Shown piece after piece: positions 16,151 through 25,656 of a DNA stretch of 64,000 nucleotides. A model generated the notes under the pieces. The model worked only from the letters and a program-made list of their open reading frames with translations, searched no databases and was not told where the DNA came from. Position 1 is the first letter of the stretch, and each line of letters opens with the position of its first letter. Source of the stretch: Glycomyces tenuis DSM 44171 (GTDB lineage Bacteria; Actinomycetota; Actinomycetes; Mycobacteriales; Micromonosporaceae); contig NZ_ATYW01000001.1 of assembly GCF_000427885.1 (NCBI RefSeq), positions 364,699 through 428,698 of the forward strand. Direction: 5' to 3'. The position numbers and the translations under genes are program-made.

Positions 16151-18382
16151 ATGAACGACTCGAAGCAGACCGTGCACGCCACGGTCCTCGGCTACCCGCG
16201 CATCGGCGCGGACCGGGAACTCAAACGCGCCGTGGAGGCGCACTGGTCCGGGCGGCTCGACGAGGCGGGCCTGGAGGCCGCCGCCGCCGCGATCCGCTCC
16301 CAGATGCTCGATGACCTCGCCTCGGCGGGCCTGGACTCCGTCCCGACGGGCGTGTTCTCGCTGTACGACCACGTGCTCGACACCGTCGTCGCGGTCGACG
16401 CGCTCGCGCCGAGGCACCGCCGCGAGAGCGAGACGGCCGCCTACTTCGCCGCCGCGCGCGGCGACGCCGAGGCCGCGCCGCTCGAGATGACGAAGTGGTT
16501 CGACACGAACTACCACTACCTGGTCCCCGAGATCGGGCCCGGCACCGCGTTCCGGGCCCGGCCCGGCAAGGCCCTGGCCGAGTACCGCGAAGCGGTCGGG
16601 CGCGGCCTGAACGCCCGCCCGGTCCTGCTTGGGCCGGTCTCATTCCTGCTGCTGGCCAAGGCGAGCGACGACGCGCCGATCGGCTTCGAGCCGCTCGACC
16701 GGATCGGGGACCTGGTGCCGGTCTACGCCGAGATCCTGTCCGCGCTCGCCGAGGCGGGCGCCGAGTGGGTCCAGCTCGACGAGCCCGCGCTGTGCGCCGA
16801 CCGCGGCGCCGTCGAACTCGAAGCGGTCAGGACGGCCTACGAGCGCCTGAGCTCGATCGCGGAGCTGCTGGTGACCGGCGGATACGGGCCTTTCGGCGAA
16901 TCGCTGCCGGTGCTCCTCGAATCCGGCGTCCAGGGCCTCGCGCTCGATCTCGTCCGAGGCGGCGTGGACGTCGACGTCCTTGAGTCGCTGAACGTTTCAC
17001 GTGAAACATTCATCTCGGCCGGGGTGGTCGACGGGCGCAACATCTGGCGCACCGACCTGCTCGCCGCCGCCGCGGAGCTCGAGCGGCTGCACCGCCTCAC
17101 CGACCGGCTCGGCGTCTCGTCCTCGTGCTCGCTGCTGCACGTCCCGGTCGACCTGGACGCCGAGACGGAGCTGCCCTCGTCCCTGACCGAGCGGCTCGCC
17201 TTCGCGCGGCAGAAGCTCCGCGAGGTCGTGAGCCTCGCCGAGGCGGACGCGCCGCGCCTCCAGCGCCCTCCCGCTCCCGACGACTGGCACAGCGAGACCG
17301 TGCGCGCCCGCCTCGACGCCCTCCCCGAGGACGCCGACCGCCGCGTCGACTACGCCGAGCGCGTTGCGGCGCAGGACGAGCTGCCGCCCCTGCCGACCAC
17401 CACCATCGGCTCCTTCCCGCAGACCGCCGAGCTCCGCAGGGCCCGCGCCGCCCACCGGAGGGGCCTGATGATCGACGCGGACTACCACGCCCGCATGAAG
17501 GCCGAGGTCGCCGCCGTCATCGCCGAGCAGGAGAAGCTCGGCGTCGACGTCCTCGTCCACGGCGAGCCCGAGCGCAACGACATGGTGCAGTACTTCGCCG
17601 AGCAGCTCACCGGCTTCGCGACCACCGCCGCCGGATGGGTCCAGTCGTACGGCTCGCGGTGCGTGCGCCCGCCGATCCTCTACGCCGACGTCGTCCGGAC
17701 CGGGCCGATGACCGTCGAGTGGACCTCGTACGCGCAGTCGCTCACCGACAAGCCGGTCAAGGGCATGCTCACCGGGCCGGTGACGATCCTCGCGTGGTCG
17801 TTCGTCCGCGACGACCAGCCGCTGGCCGACACCGCCGAGCAGGTGGCGCTGGCGCTGCGCGATGAGGTGGCCGACCTGGAGGCGGCCGGGACGGCGATCA
17901 TCCAGGTCGACGAGCCCGCGCTGCGCGAGCTGCTGCCGCTGCGCCGCGACGGCCGGGCGGCCTACGCCGCGTGGGCGACGCGCGCGTTCCGCATCGCCAC
18001 GTCCGGCGTGAAGCCGGAGACGGCGATCCACACGCACCTGTGCTACTCGGAGTTCGGCGACGTCATCGACGCGATCGCCGAGCTCGACGCGGACGTGACC
18101 TCGATCGAGGCGTCCCGTTCGAAGATGGAGGTCCTCGCCGACCTCGACCGGGCCGACTACCGGCGCGGGGTGGGGCCGGGCGTGTGGGACATCCACTCGC
18201 CGCGGGTGCCTTCGGTCGAGGAGATGGCCGCCTCGCTGCGGCTCGCGGTCGCCGCGGTCGACCCGCGGCGGATCTGGGTCAATCCCGACTGCGGCCTGAA
18301 GACCCGCAGGTACGAGGAGGTGCGGCCCGCCTTGGCGAACATGGTCGAGGCCGCCCGCCTCGTCCGGTCCGAACTCGCATAG
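16151..18382 (+). CDS. metE: Cobalamin-independent methionine synthase
   Basis: A 743-residue 5-methyltetrahydropteroyltriglutamate-homocysteine methyltransferase, close to the usual length. The N-terminal barrel starts [18 protein letters not shown]. The C-terminal catalytic barrel has [29 protein letters not shown] and the zinc ligands in [11 protein letters not shown] and NPDCGLKTR. It transfers the methyl group of methyl-folate directly to homocysteine, without B12. It is preceded by a cobalamin riboswitch, which fits repression when B12 is available. GAGGGA sits before ATG 16151. A canonical parS site is embedded in the coding sequence (at LNVSRET). A long hairpin terminator follows. Confidence 0.97.
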   Translation: MNDSKQTVHATVLGYPRIGADRELKRAVEAHWSGRLDEAGLEAAAAAIRSQMLDDLASAGLDSVPTGVFSLYDHVLDTVVAVDALAPRHRRESETAAYFAAARGDAEAAPLEMTKWFDTNYHYLVPEIGPGTAFRARPGKALAEYREAVGRGLNARPVLLGPVSFLLLAKASDDAPIGFEPLDRIGDLVPVYAEILSALAEAGAEWVQLDEPALCADRGAVELEAVRTAYERLSSIAELLVTGGYGPFGESLPVLLESGVQGLALDLVRGGVDVDVLESLNVSRETFISAGVVDGRNIWRTDLLAAAAELERLHRLTDRLGVSSSCSLLHVPVDLDAETELPSSLTERLAFARQKLREVVSLAEADAPRLQRPPAPDDWHSETVRARLDALPEDADRRVDYAERVAAQDELPPLPTTTIGSFPQTAELRRARAAHRRGLMIDADYHARMKAEVAAVIAEQEKLGVDVLVHGEPERNDMVQYFAEQLTGFATTAAGWVQSYGSRCVRPPILYADVVRTGPMTVEWTSYAQSLTDKPVKGMLTGPVTILAWSFVRDDQPLADTAEQVALALRDEVADLEAAGTAIIQVDEPALRELLPLRRDGRAAYAAWATRAFRIATSGVKPETAIHTHLCYSEFGDVIDAIAELDADVTSIEASRSKMEVLADLDRADYRRGVGPGVWDIHSPRVPSVEEMAASLRLAVAAVDPRRIWVNPDCGLKTRRYEEVRPALANMVEAARLVRSELA
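16994..17007. promoter_or_regulatory. parS centromere-like site inside metE
   Basis: GTTTCACGTGAAAC is a perfect 14-bp palindrome and equals the ParB-binding parS core used across actinobacteria and Bacillus; the flanking bases extend the match to 15 of 16 of TGTTTCACGTGAAACA. It encodes VSRET in metE. ParB loading at such sites organises chromosome partition, and they cluster near the replication origin. Confidence 0.9.
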
Positions 18383-18393
18383 CTCTGAAACAC

Positions 18394-18431
18394 CCACCGG
18401 CCCGGCGGTCGAACGACCGCCGGGCCGGTGG
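18394..18431. terminator. Bidirectional terminator after metE
   Basis: An 18-bp perfect stem (18394-18411 with 18414-18431; CCACCGGCCCGGCGGTCG and complement) around AA. It lies between convergent metE and the gene at 18439. Confidence 0.88.
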
Positions 18432-18438
18432 CTGACGG

Positions 18439-18810
18439 TCAACCGACGCAGGCCCGAACGCAGTCCTCCCACACTCTGACGGCGGCCGTCTTGATCTGCG
18501 TGGTGTGGTCGCCCTCGCGAATCCAATCTTCATGCGCGTAGTCCGAGATCCACAGGTCAGGATCACCGGAGGACAGTCCGGTGAGGAACCAGAACGGTCG
18601 CAAGCCATCTTGCTCGAAGCCGACCCACAGCCGAGGACTGGCGGTGAAGGTGCAGAAGGCCAGGTCCCCGCCCGCGACGGTTGCGGTGGCGAGGACGGTC
18701 AGCTGTACGGGATCGGGCATGCAGGCCGACCGCTCGGGGATCGGCAGCGCGGCCAGCGCTCGCAGGTAGGCCTCGCGGACCCGATGCGGGGCAGTGCGTC
18801 CTACGCCCAT
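18439..18810 (-). CDS. Unrecognised protein, second gene of an overlapping pair
   Basis: A 123-residue soluble protein that I do not recognise. It begins MGVGRTAPHRVREAYLRAL and continues with a beta-rich core (LTVLATATVAGGDLAFCTF, then RLWVGFEQDGLRPFWFL) and an acidic WISDYAHEDW segment. Its ATG at 18808-18810 overlaps the TAG of the upstream gene (18801-18803), so translation is likely coupled. Longer in-frame starts upstream exist but lose the coding signal. A small all-beta partner next to a larger Pro-rich protein resembles toxin-immunity or chaperone pairs only in layout; there is no motif evidence. Convergent with metE. Confidence 0.6.
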   Translation of the reverse strand: MGVGRTAPHRVREAYLRALAALPIPERSACMPDPVQLTVLATATVAGGDLAFCTFTASPRLWVGFEQDGLRPFWFLTGLSSGDPDLWISDYAHEDWIREGDHTTQIKTAAVRVWEDCVRACVG

Positions 18811-19706
18811 GCGGCCACCCCGGCCCGAGCCCGGCGAGCTCCGGCGACGGCGCGGGCCATGGCGGCGGCCCCCCGCGGCCCGGTCGACGGGCCCCGCCTG
18901 GCGCGGCAAGCTCGGTTTCGCCGCCGATCCTGCTGCGGCCGGGAGTCCCTTGTGCCCGTGTCTTCTGACCGACTTCGGACGAGTGACCCCGCCCGCGAAA
19001 GAGAGCGGCTCCGCCGCTCGCCTCGCCGGTGCGGCGAACCGGCGAGCAGGGCGACCAGCCATCGGGCCAAGCTGATCCACAATGCCCACCCGAGCCCGGC
19101 TTCACGTGCCATCGCCGAGCGTCGGCGCGAAGGCGTGTGGTGCGCGGCGGCCAGTGGCGTGGAGTCGATCAGCCAGCGGTCCCAGGCGTCCTCACGGAGC
19201 CGGTCGAATCGGTGCGGCTCATCGGCTTCTGTCCCGAGACGCCGCCGCCCGCGCGGGCTCGGACTGGGTCTGTCCTGTTCGGCCGGAAGCGGGTCGGGCA
19301 GTTCTCCCCGCCGATGGCGGCCGGTGCGCTGGTCCTGGTACCAGCCGGGCGTGCCGTAGGGGCCGGGGCCGTCGGCATCGTATGGTTTCCCGCCGATCTC
19401 CCAGTGGTCGCCGGGCTGGTGGCGCAGGTGCGGCGGCTCGTAGCGCGGATTCGCCGGATCGGTCTCGGGCGCTGTGGGGTCGCAGGTGTCGGGGTCGTGC
19501 CGGTAGCGGTAGGCGCCGGGGGTGTCCGGGTCGGGGGAACCGTCCGGCAGGAACAGCCGCCGCCCGGCGGCGTCGTGGCAGCCCGAACCACCGACCCATC
19601 CGAGGGCAGGGTTCGGCCCGCTCACTCGGTAGTGGTGAGCTGGGGAAACGATGGCGTTTTGGTCTGGCGCGGCCGCCTGGTTCTGGCGTACGCTGATGCT
19701 TACCAC
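18801..19706 (-). CDS. Unrecognised Pro/Asp-rich protein, first gene of an overlapping pair
   Basis: A 301-residue protein of unknown family. After a short N-terminal stretch (APDQNAIVSPAHHYRVSG) comes a Pro/Asp/Tyr-rich region with repeated short motifs (YEPPHLRHQPGDHWEIGGK; GTPGWYQDQRTGRH), then a hydrophobic helix (GLGWALWISLARWLVALLAG) that could insert in the membrane, and a basic Arg/Ser-rich end with weaker coding bias. GTG 19706 is chosen because GAGAGGAAA precedes it; an ATG at 19781 is an alternative. The N-terminal coding region lies in a 65-bp sequence repeated at 22456. The weak C-terminal codon bias may mark decay. No function assigned. Confidence 0.5.
   Translation of the reverse strand: MVSISVRQNQAAAPDQNAIVSPAHHYRVSGPNPALGWVGGSGCHDAAGRRLFLPDGSPDPDTPGAYRYRHDPDTCDPTAPETDPANPRYEPPHLRHQPGDHWEIGGKPYDADGPGPYGTPGWYQDQRTGRHRRGELPDPLPAEQDRPSPSPRGRRRLGTEADEPHRFDRLREDAWDRWLIDSTPLAAAHHTPSRRRSAMAREAGLGWALWISLARWLVALLAGSPHRRGERRSRSLSRAGSLVRSRSEDTGTRDSRPQQDRRRNRACRARRGPSTGPRGAAAMARAVAGARRARAGVAAWA
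19607..19671 (+). repeat. 65-bp direct repeat, left copy
   Basis: Aligned with 22456-22520 without gaps, about 57 of 65 bases agree, with the 3' half nearly identical (CTGGGGAAACG then TGGCGTTTTGGTCTGGCGCG). The left copy lies in the 5' coding region of the gene at 18801-19706. The two copies bracket the accessory genes at 20249-22447. Confidence 0.85.
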
Positions 19707-19921
19707 GGGAGGTTTCCTCTCTGGTGAAGGTAGGCGGGCCGCCACTGCGATTGGCGTTGTTAGGGGCGGCCCGCCGCCCATGTGGAATTAAGTCGATGGG
19801 ACGTGCCACTGGCACGTCCCATCAGGGTTGCACAACGATCTGTCACAGAGCAAGCGCGACACACGTTCGCGTCCAGAAGCGTCTAGGTCCACAGTCGTGT
19901 GACTGAGCGGGTTCGTCTGTA

Positions 19922-20180
19922 CCCCACCCGTAGCGGCGACCCGTTATGATCAGGATCGATTACCCCCGATTCGTCACCCCTGGAGGCCCTGTCGTGGCCC
20001 AGCACGTCCTTGATCCGGAACACCTGTTGGTGCTCTCTGACCGGCCCGATGCCCGTTCCACGCTCCTCACCGAAACCCTCGACAGGGTTTCGACGGTGAT
20101 CCCCGACTGTTCCGTAGACCACTGCCCCACACTGACTGTCGCTCGCCCTCGGTCAAATTGACCGGACGCTACGGGTGGGG
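19922..20180. repeat. 14-bp inverted repeats around a small ORF
   Basis: CCCCACCCGTAGCG at 19922-19935 is exactly inverted at 20167-20180. The arms bracket about 230 bp that contain the 55-codon frame at 19994-20161. The rest of the 19707-20248 interval shows no other gene. The arms could be paired operators, a looping element, or the ends of a tiny mobile unit. Confidence 0.6.
19994..20161 (+). CDS. Possible 55-residue small protein
   Basis: A GTG at 19994 has a strong GGAGG site seven bases before it and opens a 55-residue frame ending TGA at 20159-20161. The product contains HVLDPEHLLVLSDRPDARST and an acidic DCSVDHC pair of cysteines; I do not recognise it. G/C third-position bias is moderate, consistent with the lower-GC island downstream. 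It is flanked by 14-bp inverted repeats. The ribosome-binding site is the main argument that it is real; nothing else supports a function. Confidence 0.4.
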   Translation: MAQHVLDPEHLLVLSDRPDARSTLLTETLDRVSTVIPDCSVDHCPTLTVARPRSN

Positions 20181-20248
20181 CGGACTCCAGATATACCGGC
20201 TTCACTTCGGCGATTAAGGGATCCGATTGCAATAACAAGGAGGATTTG

Positions 20249-20653
20249 ATGTCCAGAGAGTATGACATCGACGAGATTCGAGAGATCGGCAGTACCGCCT
20301 GTCCCGCGATCGCCGAGAGCTACGAGGATGTCGCCGCGCGCGTCAGCCATGTGAGCATCGATTCAGACGGTCTCTTCGGCAACCACTCCGCAGGGGAGAC
20401 CTGGCATGAACTCTACAAGCTCATCAAGACCGCCATGGACGAGTCGGTCATCAGCATTGACGCCATGGGTCAGACTTTGGTCGCGATCGCGGACGGGTAC
20501 CAAGCGGATGAGGACCAGACTGTCGTCGACCTTGACGAAGTGATGAGCGACAGCGAAACTCACTACAATGACACGGAGAGGCCGGAGACGGAAGGCGAAT
20601 ACCTCAATCCGATCGATGAATCCAACCGCTACGCGGACCAACTCACCGAATAG
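20249..20653 (+). CDS. EspC-like type VII secretion substrate (small helical protein)
   Basis: A 134-residue acidic, all-helical protein with a WH-turn (GETWHELYKLIKTAMDESV) and an ADGYQADEDQTVVDLDEV tail, the pattern of EspC/ESAT-6-like proteins exported by type VII (ESX) systems. AAGGAGG lies before ATG 20249. Base composition is visibly lower in GC than neighbours. The next gene starts 8 bp downstream, so they are one operon. No ESX ATPase or membrane component is in this window. It parallels the pair at 30056-31286. The family is inferred from layout and motif; secretion is not proven. Confidence 0.6.
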   Translation: MSREYDIDEIREIGSTACPAIAESYEDVAARVSHVSIDSDGLFGNHSAGETWHELYKLIKTAMDESVISIDAMGQTLVAIADGYQADEDQTVVDLDEVMSDSETHYNDTERPETEGEYLNPIDESNRYADQLTE

Positions 20654-20661
20654 GGATCCCG

Positions 20662-21717
20662 ATGAGTGAAGACTACACGCTGGACGACGTCCCCCCGAGA
20701 TACAAGTACACGGACATGATCGACGGATTGGAGCCGGCTTTCGTAGAGGCATACAGCCGCAAGGAAGGCGCGGACAGGTATCCCGATATCGCCTTTCTCA
20801 TCAACAAGTCCCAGGAGCAGATCGACTCACTCCTCGGGGGAGGAGAGATCGAATACTATGGGGATGGACTGTACAAGTCCTTGGGCCAGGAGGTGCGATG
20901 GTCCGAGATCACGAATTTCTTCCTGCCTTATGATGCCGACACTTCAGTCGACAGCGAAATCATGAGTATTGCGGAAGAGCAGGCATCCTCTGACATCACG
21001 TCGATTCATGAGGAGTTTCTGGCCCTTTTGGATGAATGCGACGTCATCGCATCGAAGAGTACCCTATCGAGGCTCACTCATGTAGCCGATTCGCTGACGG
21101 AGCTGATCGAGAAGCATGAGAACAACGAGTTCGCACAGGTTGAAGAACTGTTCGAAACATGGAAAGGCGATGACGCTGACAGTTGCTTCGAGACGTTCGG
21201 CTCGCGCCTGCGGGGCGCCACGGGCCTTCAGCGGAGAATGCTCGCCGATTTGATCAGCGCCGCCAGCGCGGAGGCGAGTGCACAGGCCATGGCACTCTGT
21301 ACCGCGTACAATACTTTGGTCGGGGCATACGAAGTACTCGCTGAGCTGCAGAACAGCGCCGTGTCCAAAGATGCGTTCGCTCGGCTTGTCGGAACGTTTC
21401 TGGTGAATCGGGTCCCATATCTGGGCGACGCGGTCGCGCTTGCCGATTTCACCATCGAAGTCCACAGCGACGGGGCGACACAGGGTGGAGCATCAGGGAT
21501 GATATCGAGGCTTATCTCCAAGATTCTCAAGACGGTGACGATTCCGCCTCCACCGGACATCGACACCCAGATCGGAGAATGGCTTCGATGCGCGCCCGCC
21601 GGTTACCTGGCGACACTTGAAGATGAGAGAGCATCGATCGCCTCGGAATTGGGAACGGCGCTTTCCGACTGGAGCGCTCAGGATCTGTGCTCGATAGCGC
21701 CGGGCGCGAAGGACTGA
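20662..21717 (+). CDS. Unrecognised helical protein of the EspC-like operon
   Basis: A 351-residue, mostly helical protein without a signal peptide. A WKG turn (VEELFETWKGDDADSCFETFG) in the middle resembles the WxG bend of WXG100-type domains. A hydrophobic stretch follows (LVGTFLVNRVPYLGDAVALADF), and the C terminus is acidic. Larger relatives of WXG100 proteins next to an EspC-like gene are commonly type VII effectors or their partners, but no toxin domain is recognisable. It sits 8 bp after the small gene and 7 bp before a lipoprotein gene. Codon usage is less G/C-biased than the chromosome average here, consistent with recent acquisition. Confidence 0.6.
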   Translation: MSEDYTLDDVPPRYKYTDMIDGLEPAFVEAYSRKEGADRYPDIAFLINKSQEQIDSLLGGGEIEYYGDGLYKSLGQEVRWSEITNFFLPYDADTSVDSEIMSIAEEQASSDITSIHEEFLALLDECDVIASKSTLSRLTHVADSLTELIEKHENNEFAQVEELFETWKGDDADSCFETFGSRLRGATGLQRRMLADLISAASAEASAQAMALCTAYNTLVGAYEVLAELQNSAVSKDAFARLVGTFLVNRVPYLGDAVALADFTIEVHSDGATQGGASGMISRLISKILKTVTIPPPPDIDTQIGEWLRCAPAGYLATLEDERASIASELGTALSDWSAQDLCSIAPGAKD

Positions 21718-21724
21718 CGGATAG

Positions 21725-22447
21725 ATGGGCCACAGGCTGAACCGATGGGTTTACACAGGGCTCATCCCGTTGCTGCTGGGGGCGTCCTGCACGTCCGGCT
21801 CTCCCGAGGTAGACGAGGACGGGACGAGTACGGGGACCAGCGATCCGGTGATCGAGAGTCCCGAGCGCGCCGCTGAATGGGATGACCTGTGCGGCACCCT
21901 CGGCCTCACGGTCGTCGAGCGAGACTTCGGCGTCAATTCCTATGCCGTTGACGAGTCGGAAGAATTCGATGATGCCTTGGGATGCGGGTTGTCCATCTCT
22001 CAGGACGGCCGCAACTCGCTGCAGTTCAATATATTCCTCGAGACGTTCACGACAGCAGAGGAAGCGGTCGATGAGTTTCATTCGATGACCGATCCCGAGT
22101 ACGAAGGCCTCGATGGCGAAGGTGGTCAGTCTTATCGGATGGGTCTGCCCCACGAGAACATCGTCGACGAATATTTCGATGACCCATGGCATCTTGGAAT
22201 GATCAGAGCCGGCACCGACTCCACCGAGTATGACGAGGTTCATGGAGTAGGCCAATACGATGCCATCGTCCTTGGCACGGTCACGCGGTTCTATTCATCT
22301 TCCGACAACGTGTGCGAGCACGGCCTTGAGGAGCCCGGTGCGGCCGACTGCGCGATAAGCGCCGAACATTTCCAGACATGGATGAGCGAAGTCTACATGC
22401 CGGAAGTGCTCCCGCTGATTCTCGCGCGTTATGACGGTTCTGACTGA
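21725..22447 (+). CDS. Putative lipoprotein
   Basis: A 240-residue exported protein. The N-terminal signal ends at a typical lipobox, LLLGASC, followed by a Ser/Gly/Asp-rich linker. The mature part is acidic with paired cysteines (LCGTLG, LGCGLS, NVCEHG, ADCAIS) and an ATYEAV-like helix (FTTAEEAVDEFHSM). This general outline resembles the actinobacterial DUF3558-type lipoproteins, but I cannot confirm it. It is the third gene of the EspC-like operon and is likely cell-surface attached. It ends just before the right copy of the 65-bp repeat. Confidence 0.7.
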   Translation: MGHRLNRWVYTGLIPLLLGASCTSGSPEVDEDGTSTGTSDPVIESPERAAEWDDLCGTLGLTVVERDFGVNSYAVDESEEFDDALGCGLSISQDGRNSLQFNIFLETFTTAEEAVDEFHSMTDPEYEGLDGEGGQSYRMGLPHENIVDEYFDDPWHLGMIRAGTDSTEYDEVHGVGQYDAIVLGTVTRFYSSSDNVCEHGLEEPGAADCAISAEHFQTWMSEVYMPEVLPLILARYDGSD

Positions 22448-22758
22448 CGAGCCGTCAGGGTCCGACCCGCTCACCCAGTGGTGGTGATCTGGGGAAACGT
22501 TGGCGTTTTGGTCTGGCGCGACTGCTACGTCTGCGGCGTTGCGGCCCCGGACTCGTGCCCCGCCCGGTCCGCTGCGTTCGCTTCCATCGCCGCACCCCCG
22601 CCGCATCGAGTCACGACGACCTTTCGGCCACGCCCCGGGCGGCGCGACCGCCGTCACTCCTCGGGGCGGGGGCGGTGAGCTGCGGGTTCGCTTGAGATGC
22701 CGCTTCGGGCTCAGCGTGCCCGGATGTGGCTCGCCGTTCGGGCACGTAATCTTGATGT
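22448..22758. other. Intergenic region with a gene remnant
   Basis: The right copy of the 65-bp repeat is here (22456-22520). On the minus strand a frame through it reads APDQNANVSPDHHHWVSG, closely matching the N terminus of the protein encoded at 18801-19706. Upstream of this it continues for only a short Arg-rich stretch. It is best read as the leftover 5' end of a duplicated paralogue. The last 15 bp hold the alr promoter element TAATCT. Confidence 0.55.
22456..22520 (+). repeat. 65-bp direct repeat, right copy
   Basis: Same orientation as 19607-19671, about 88% identical without gaps; contains CTGGGGAAACGTTGGCG and the shared TTTTGGTCTGGCGCG end. Confidence 0.85.
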
Positions 22759-23927
<1,169 letters not shown>

Positions 23928-23931
<4 letters not shown>

Positions 23932-25172
23932 GCCGTCGGCCCGGGCTGCGGGGCCTCGCCGTGGCCGGCGGCATAGCCGCCGGGGCGGCGATCGCCATCG
24001 GCCTGCCCCGCTACATCGCCCGGCGCACCCGCGCCTCGTCGAAGGACCCGTACGCGAGCGAGCCCTTCGAGCTGCCGCCGACGAACTCCGTGCGCACGGT
24101 CGTCAACCACGACGGCGTCCCGGTCCACGTCGAGACCGTCGGCGCCGAGGACGCCGGGCTGACCGTGCTGTTCGCCCACGGCTACCTCCAGGACTCCTCC
24201 ACGTTCTACTTCCAGCGCAAGGCGATCGCCGCGGCCGCCTCAGCGGGGGCCTCGCTGCGGGCGGTGTTCTACGACCAGCCGGGGCACGGCCGCTCGGGGC
24301 CGCTGCCGCGCACCGAGTACTCCATCGACGAGCTCGCCGAGACCATGCACGACATCATCGCGGCCGTCGCCCCCCGCGGCCCGCTCCTGCTCGTCGGGCA
24401 CTCCATGGGCGGCATGACCGTCCAGGCCCTCGCCCGCCGCCGCCCCGACTTCTTCGCCGACCGCGTCAAGGGCGTCGCGTTCCTGTCGACCAGCCCCGCC
24501 GGGCTCGACACCGTCGAGACCAAGCCGATGCGGGCGCTGCGGCGGGTGCGGCGCACCGTCCTGCCGACGCTCCAGCAGATCACCGGCTGGACGCCGCAGC
24601 TCATCGACCGGGCCCGGCTGCTGTCGGGCGACATCGGCTACCTCGTCACCCGCCGCAACGCCTTCGCGCACGCCGACCCGCCCCATTCCCTGATCAGCCT
24701 GGTCGAACGCATGAACCGCCACACGCCCGTGCAGAGCGTCGTGGGCTACGTGCGCGCTATCCTCGACCACGACGAGACGGCGGCGCTGCCGCGGTTCGCG
24801 GGCATCCCGGTGCTCGTCGTCGTGGGCGACAGCGACCTCTTGACGCCGCCGCAGCATTCGCGGCGGCTCGCCGACGCGATCCCCGGATCCCGATTCGTGG
24901 TCATAGCCGAAGCGGCCCACTCGCCACAGCTCGAGTATCCTGGTGAGATCTCACAACTGTTGTTGGAGATGATCGACAAAATCATGGTCTCGGTCGATGC
25001 GGCAAGAGGCCGTGAGGCCGAGACGGACCAGGCCGGCGCCACCGGGCTCGGCGGGGCGAACCGCGCGCGTCCGAGGCGCGCCAGAGACGGATCGCACCCG
25101 TCGCCGAGGCGGAGCTGGTCCCCGTTCTCCCGTCATGCCGAACGCGGAACCCATACGCATACAGAGGAGTGA
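23928..25172 (+). CDS. Membrane-anchored alpha/beta hydrolase
   Basis: A 414-residue protein with one N-terminal membrane helix (LRGLAVAGGIAAGAAIAIGL) followed by RYIARR, then an alpha/beta hydrolase fold. The nucleophile is Ser159 in GHSMGG, the acid probably in VVGDSDLLTP, and the histidine in EAAHSPQ. HGYLQDS before the first catalytic segment marks the oxyanion region. GTG 23928 overlaps the alr stop. The C terminus after about residue 355 is Arg-rich and low in complexity. In many actinobacteria this hydrolase stands between alr and tsaE, so the order is conserved. The substrate is unknown. Confidence 0.88.
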
Positions 25173-25176
25173 CATC

Positions 25177-25656
25177 GTGAGGCTGAGCATGCCGACGGCC
25201 GAAGACACCCACGAATTCGGGAAACGCCTCGCAGGGCTGCTGCGCGCGGGCGACCTCGTGATCCTCACCGGCCCCCTCGGCGCCGGGAAGACCGCCCTCA
25301 CCCAGGGCATCGGTGCCGGCCTCGGCGTCGACGGCCGCATCACCAGCCCCACCTTCGTCATCGCCCGCACCCACCGCGCCGGAGAGGCGGGCCTGCCGCT
25401 CGTCCACGTCGACGCCTACCGGCTCGAAAGCCTCGACGAACTCGACGACCTCGACCTCGACACCGACGTCGCCACCTCCGTGACCGTCGTCGAGTGGGGC
25501 GCCGGACTCGCCGAGCGCCTCGCCGAGTCCCACCTCGAGATCGCCATCGACCGCGCCGCCGACGAGACCCGCGAGCTCGTCCTCCACGGCCGCGGCGGCG
25601 ACTGGACCGCCCGCCTCGAAGCCTTCGACGCCCCGGTCGGTGCGGCCGCATGCTAG
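25177..25656 (+). CDS. tsaE: tRNA threonylcarbamoyladenosine biosynthesis ATPase TsaE
   Basis: A 159-residue P-loop ATPase. The Walker A motif is GPLGAGKT at 32-39 and TSPTFVIARTH and VEWGAGL are standard TsaE segments. It works with TsaB and TsaD in forming N6-threonylcarbamoyl-adenosine at position 37 of ANN-decoding tRNAs. GTG 25177 follows GAGGAG; a longer frame upstream has no coding signal. Its stop overlaps the tsaB start by seven bases. Both other t6A genes of the complex lie downstream. Confidence 0.94.
   Translation: MRLSMPTAEDTHEFGKRLAGLLRAGDLVILTGPLGAGKTALTQGIGAGLGVDGRITSPTFVIARTHRAGEAGLPLVHVDAYRLESLDELDDLDLDTDVATSVTVVEWGAGLAERLAESHLEIAIDRAADETRELVLHGRGGDWTARLEAFDAPVGAAAC

Noticed and set aside
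13265-16516. A 1083-codon open frame on the minus strand across protease, SDR and riboswitch
   Set aside because: It is the mirror of the high-GC coding bias of the plus-strand subtilase and metE; the product is Arg/Gly-rich without any domain.
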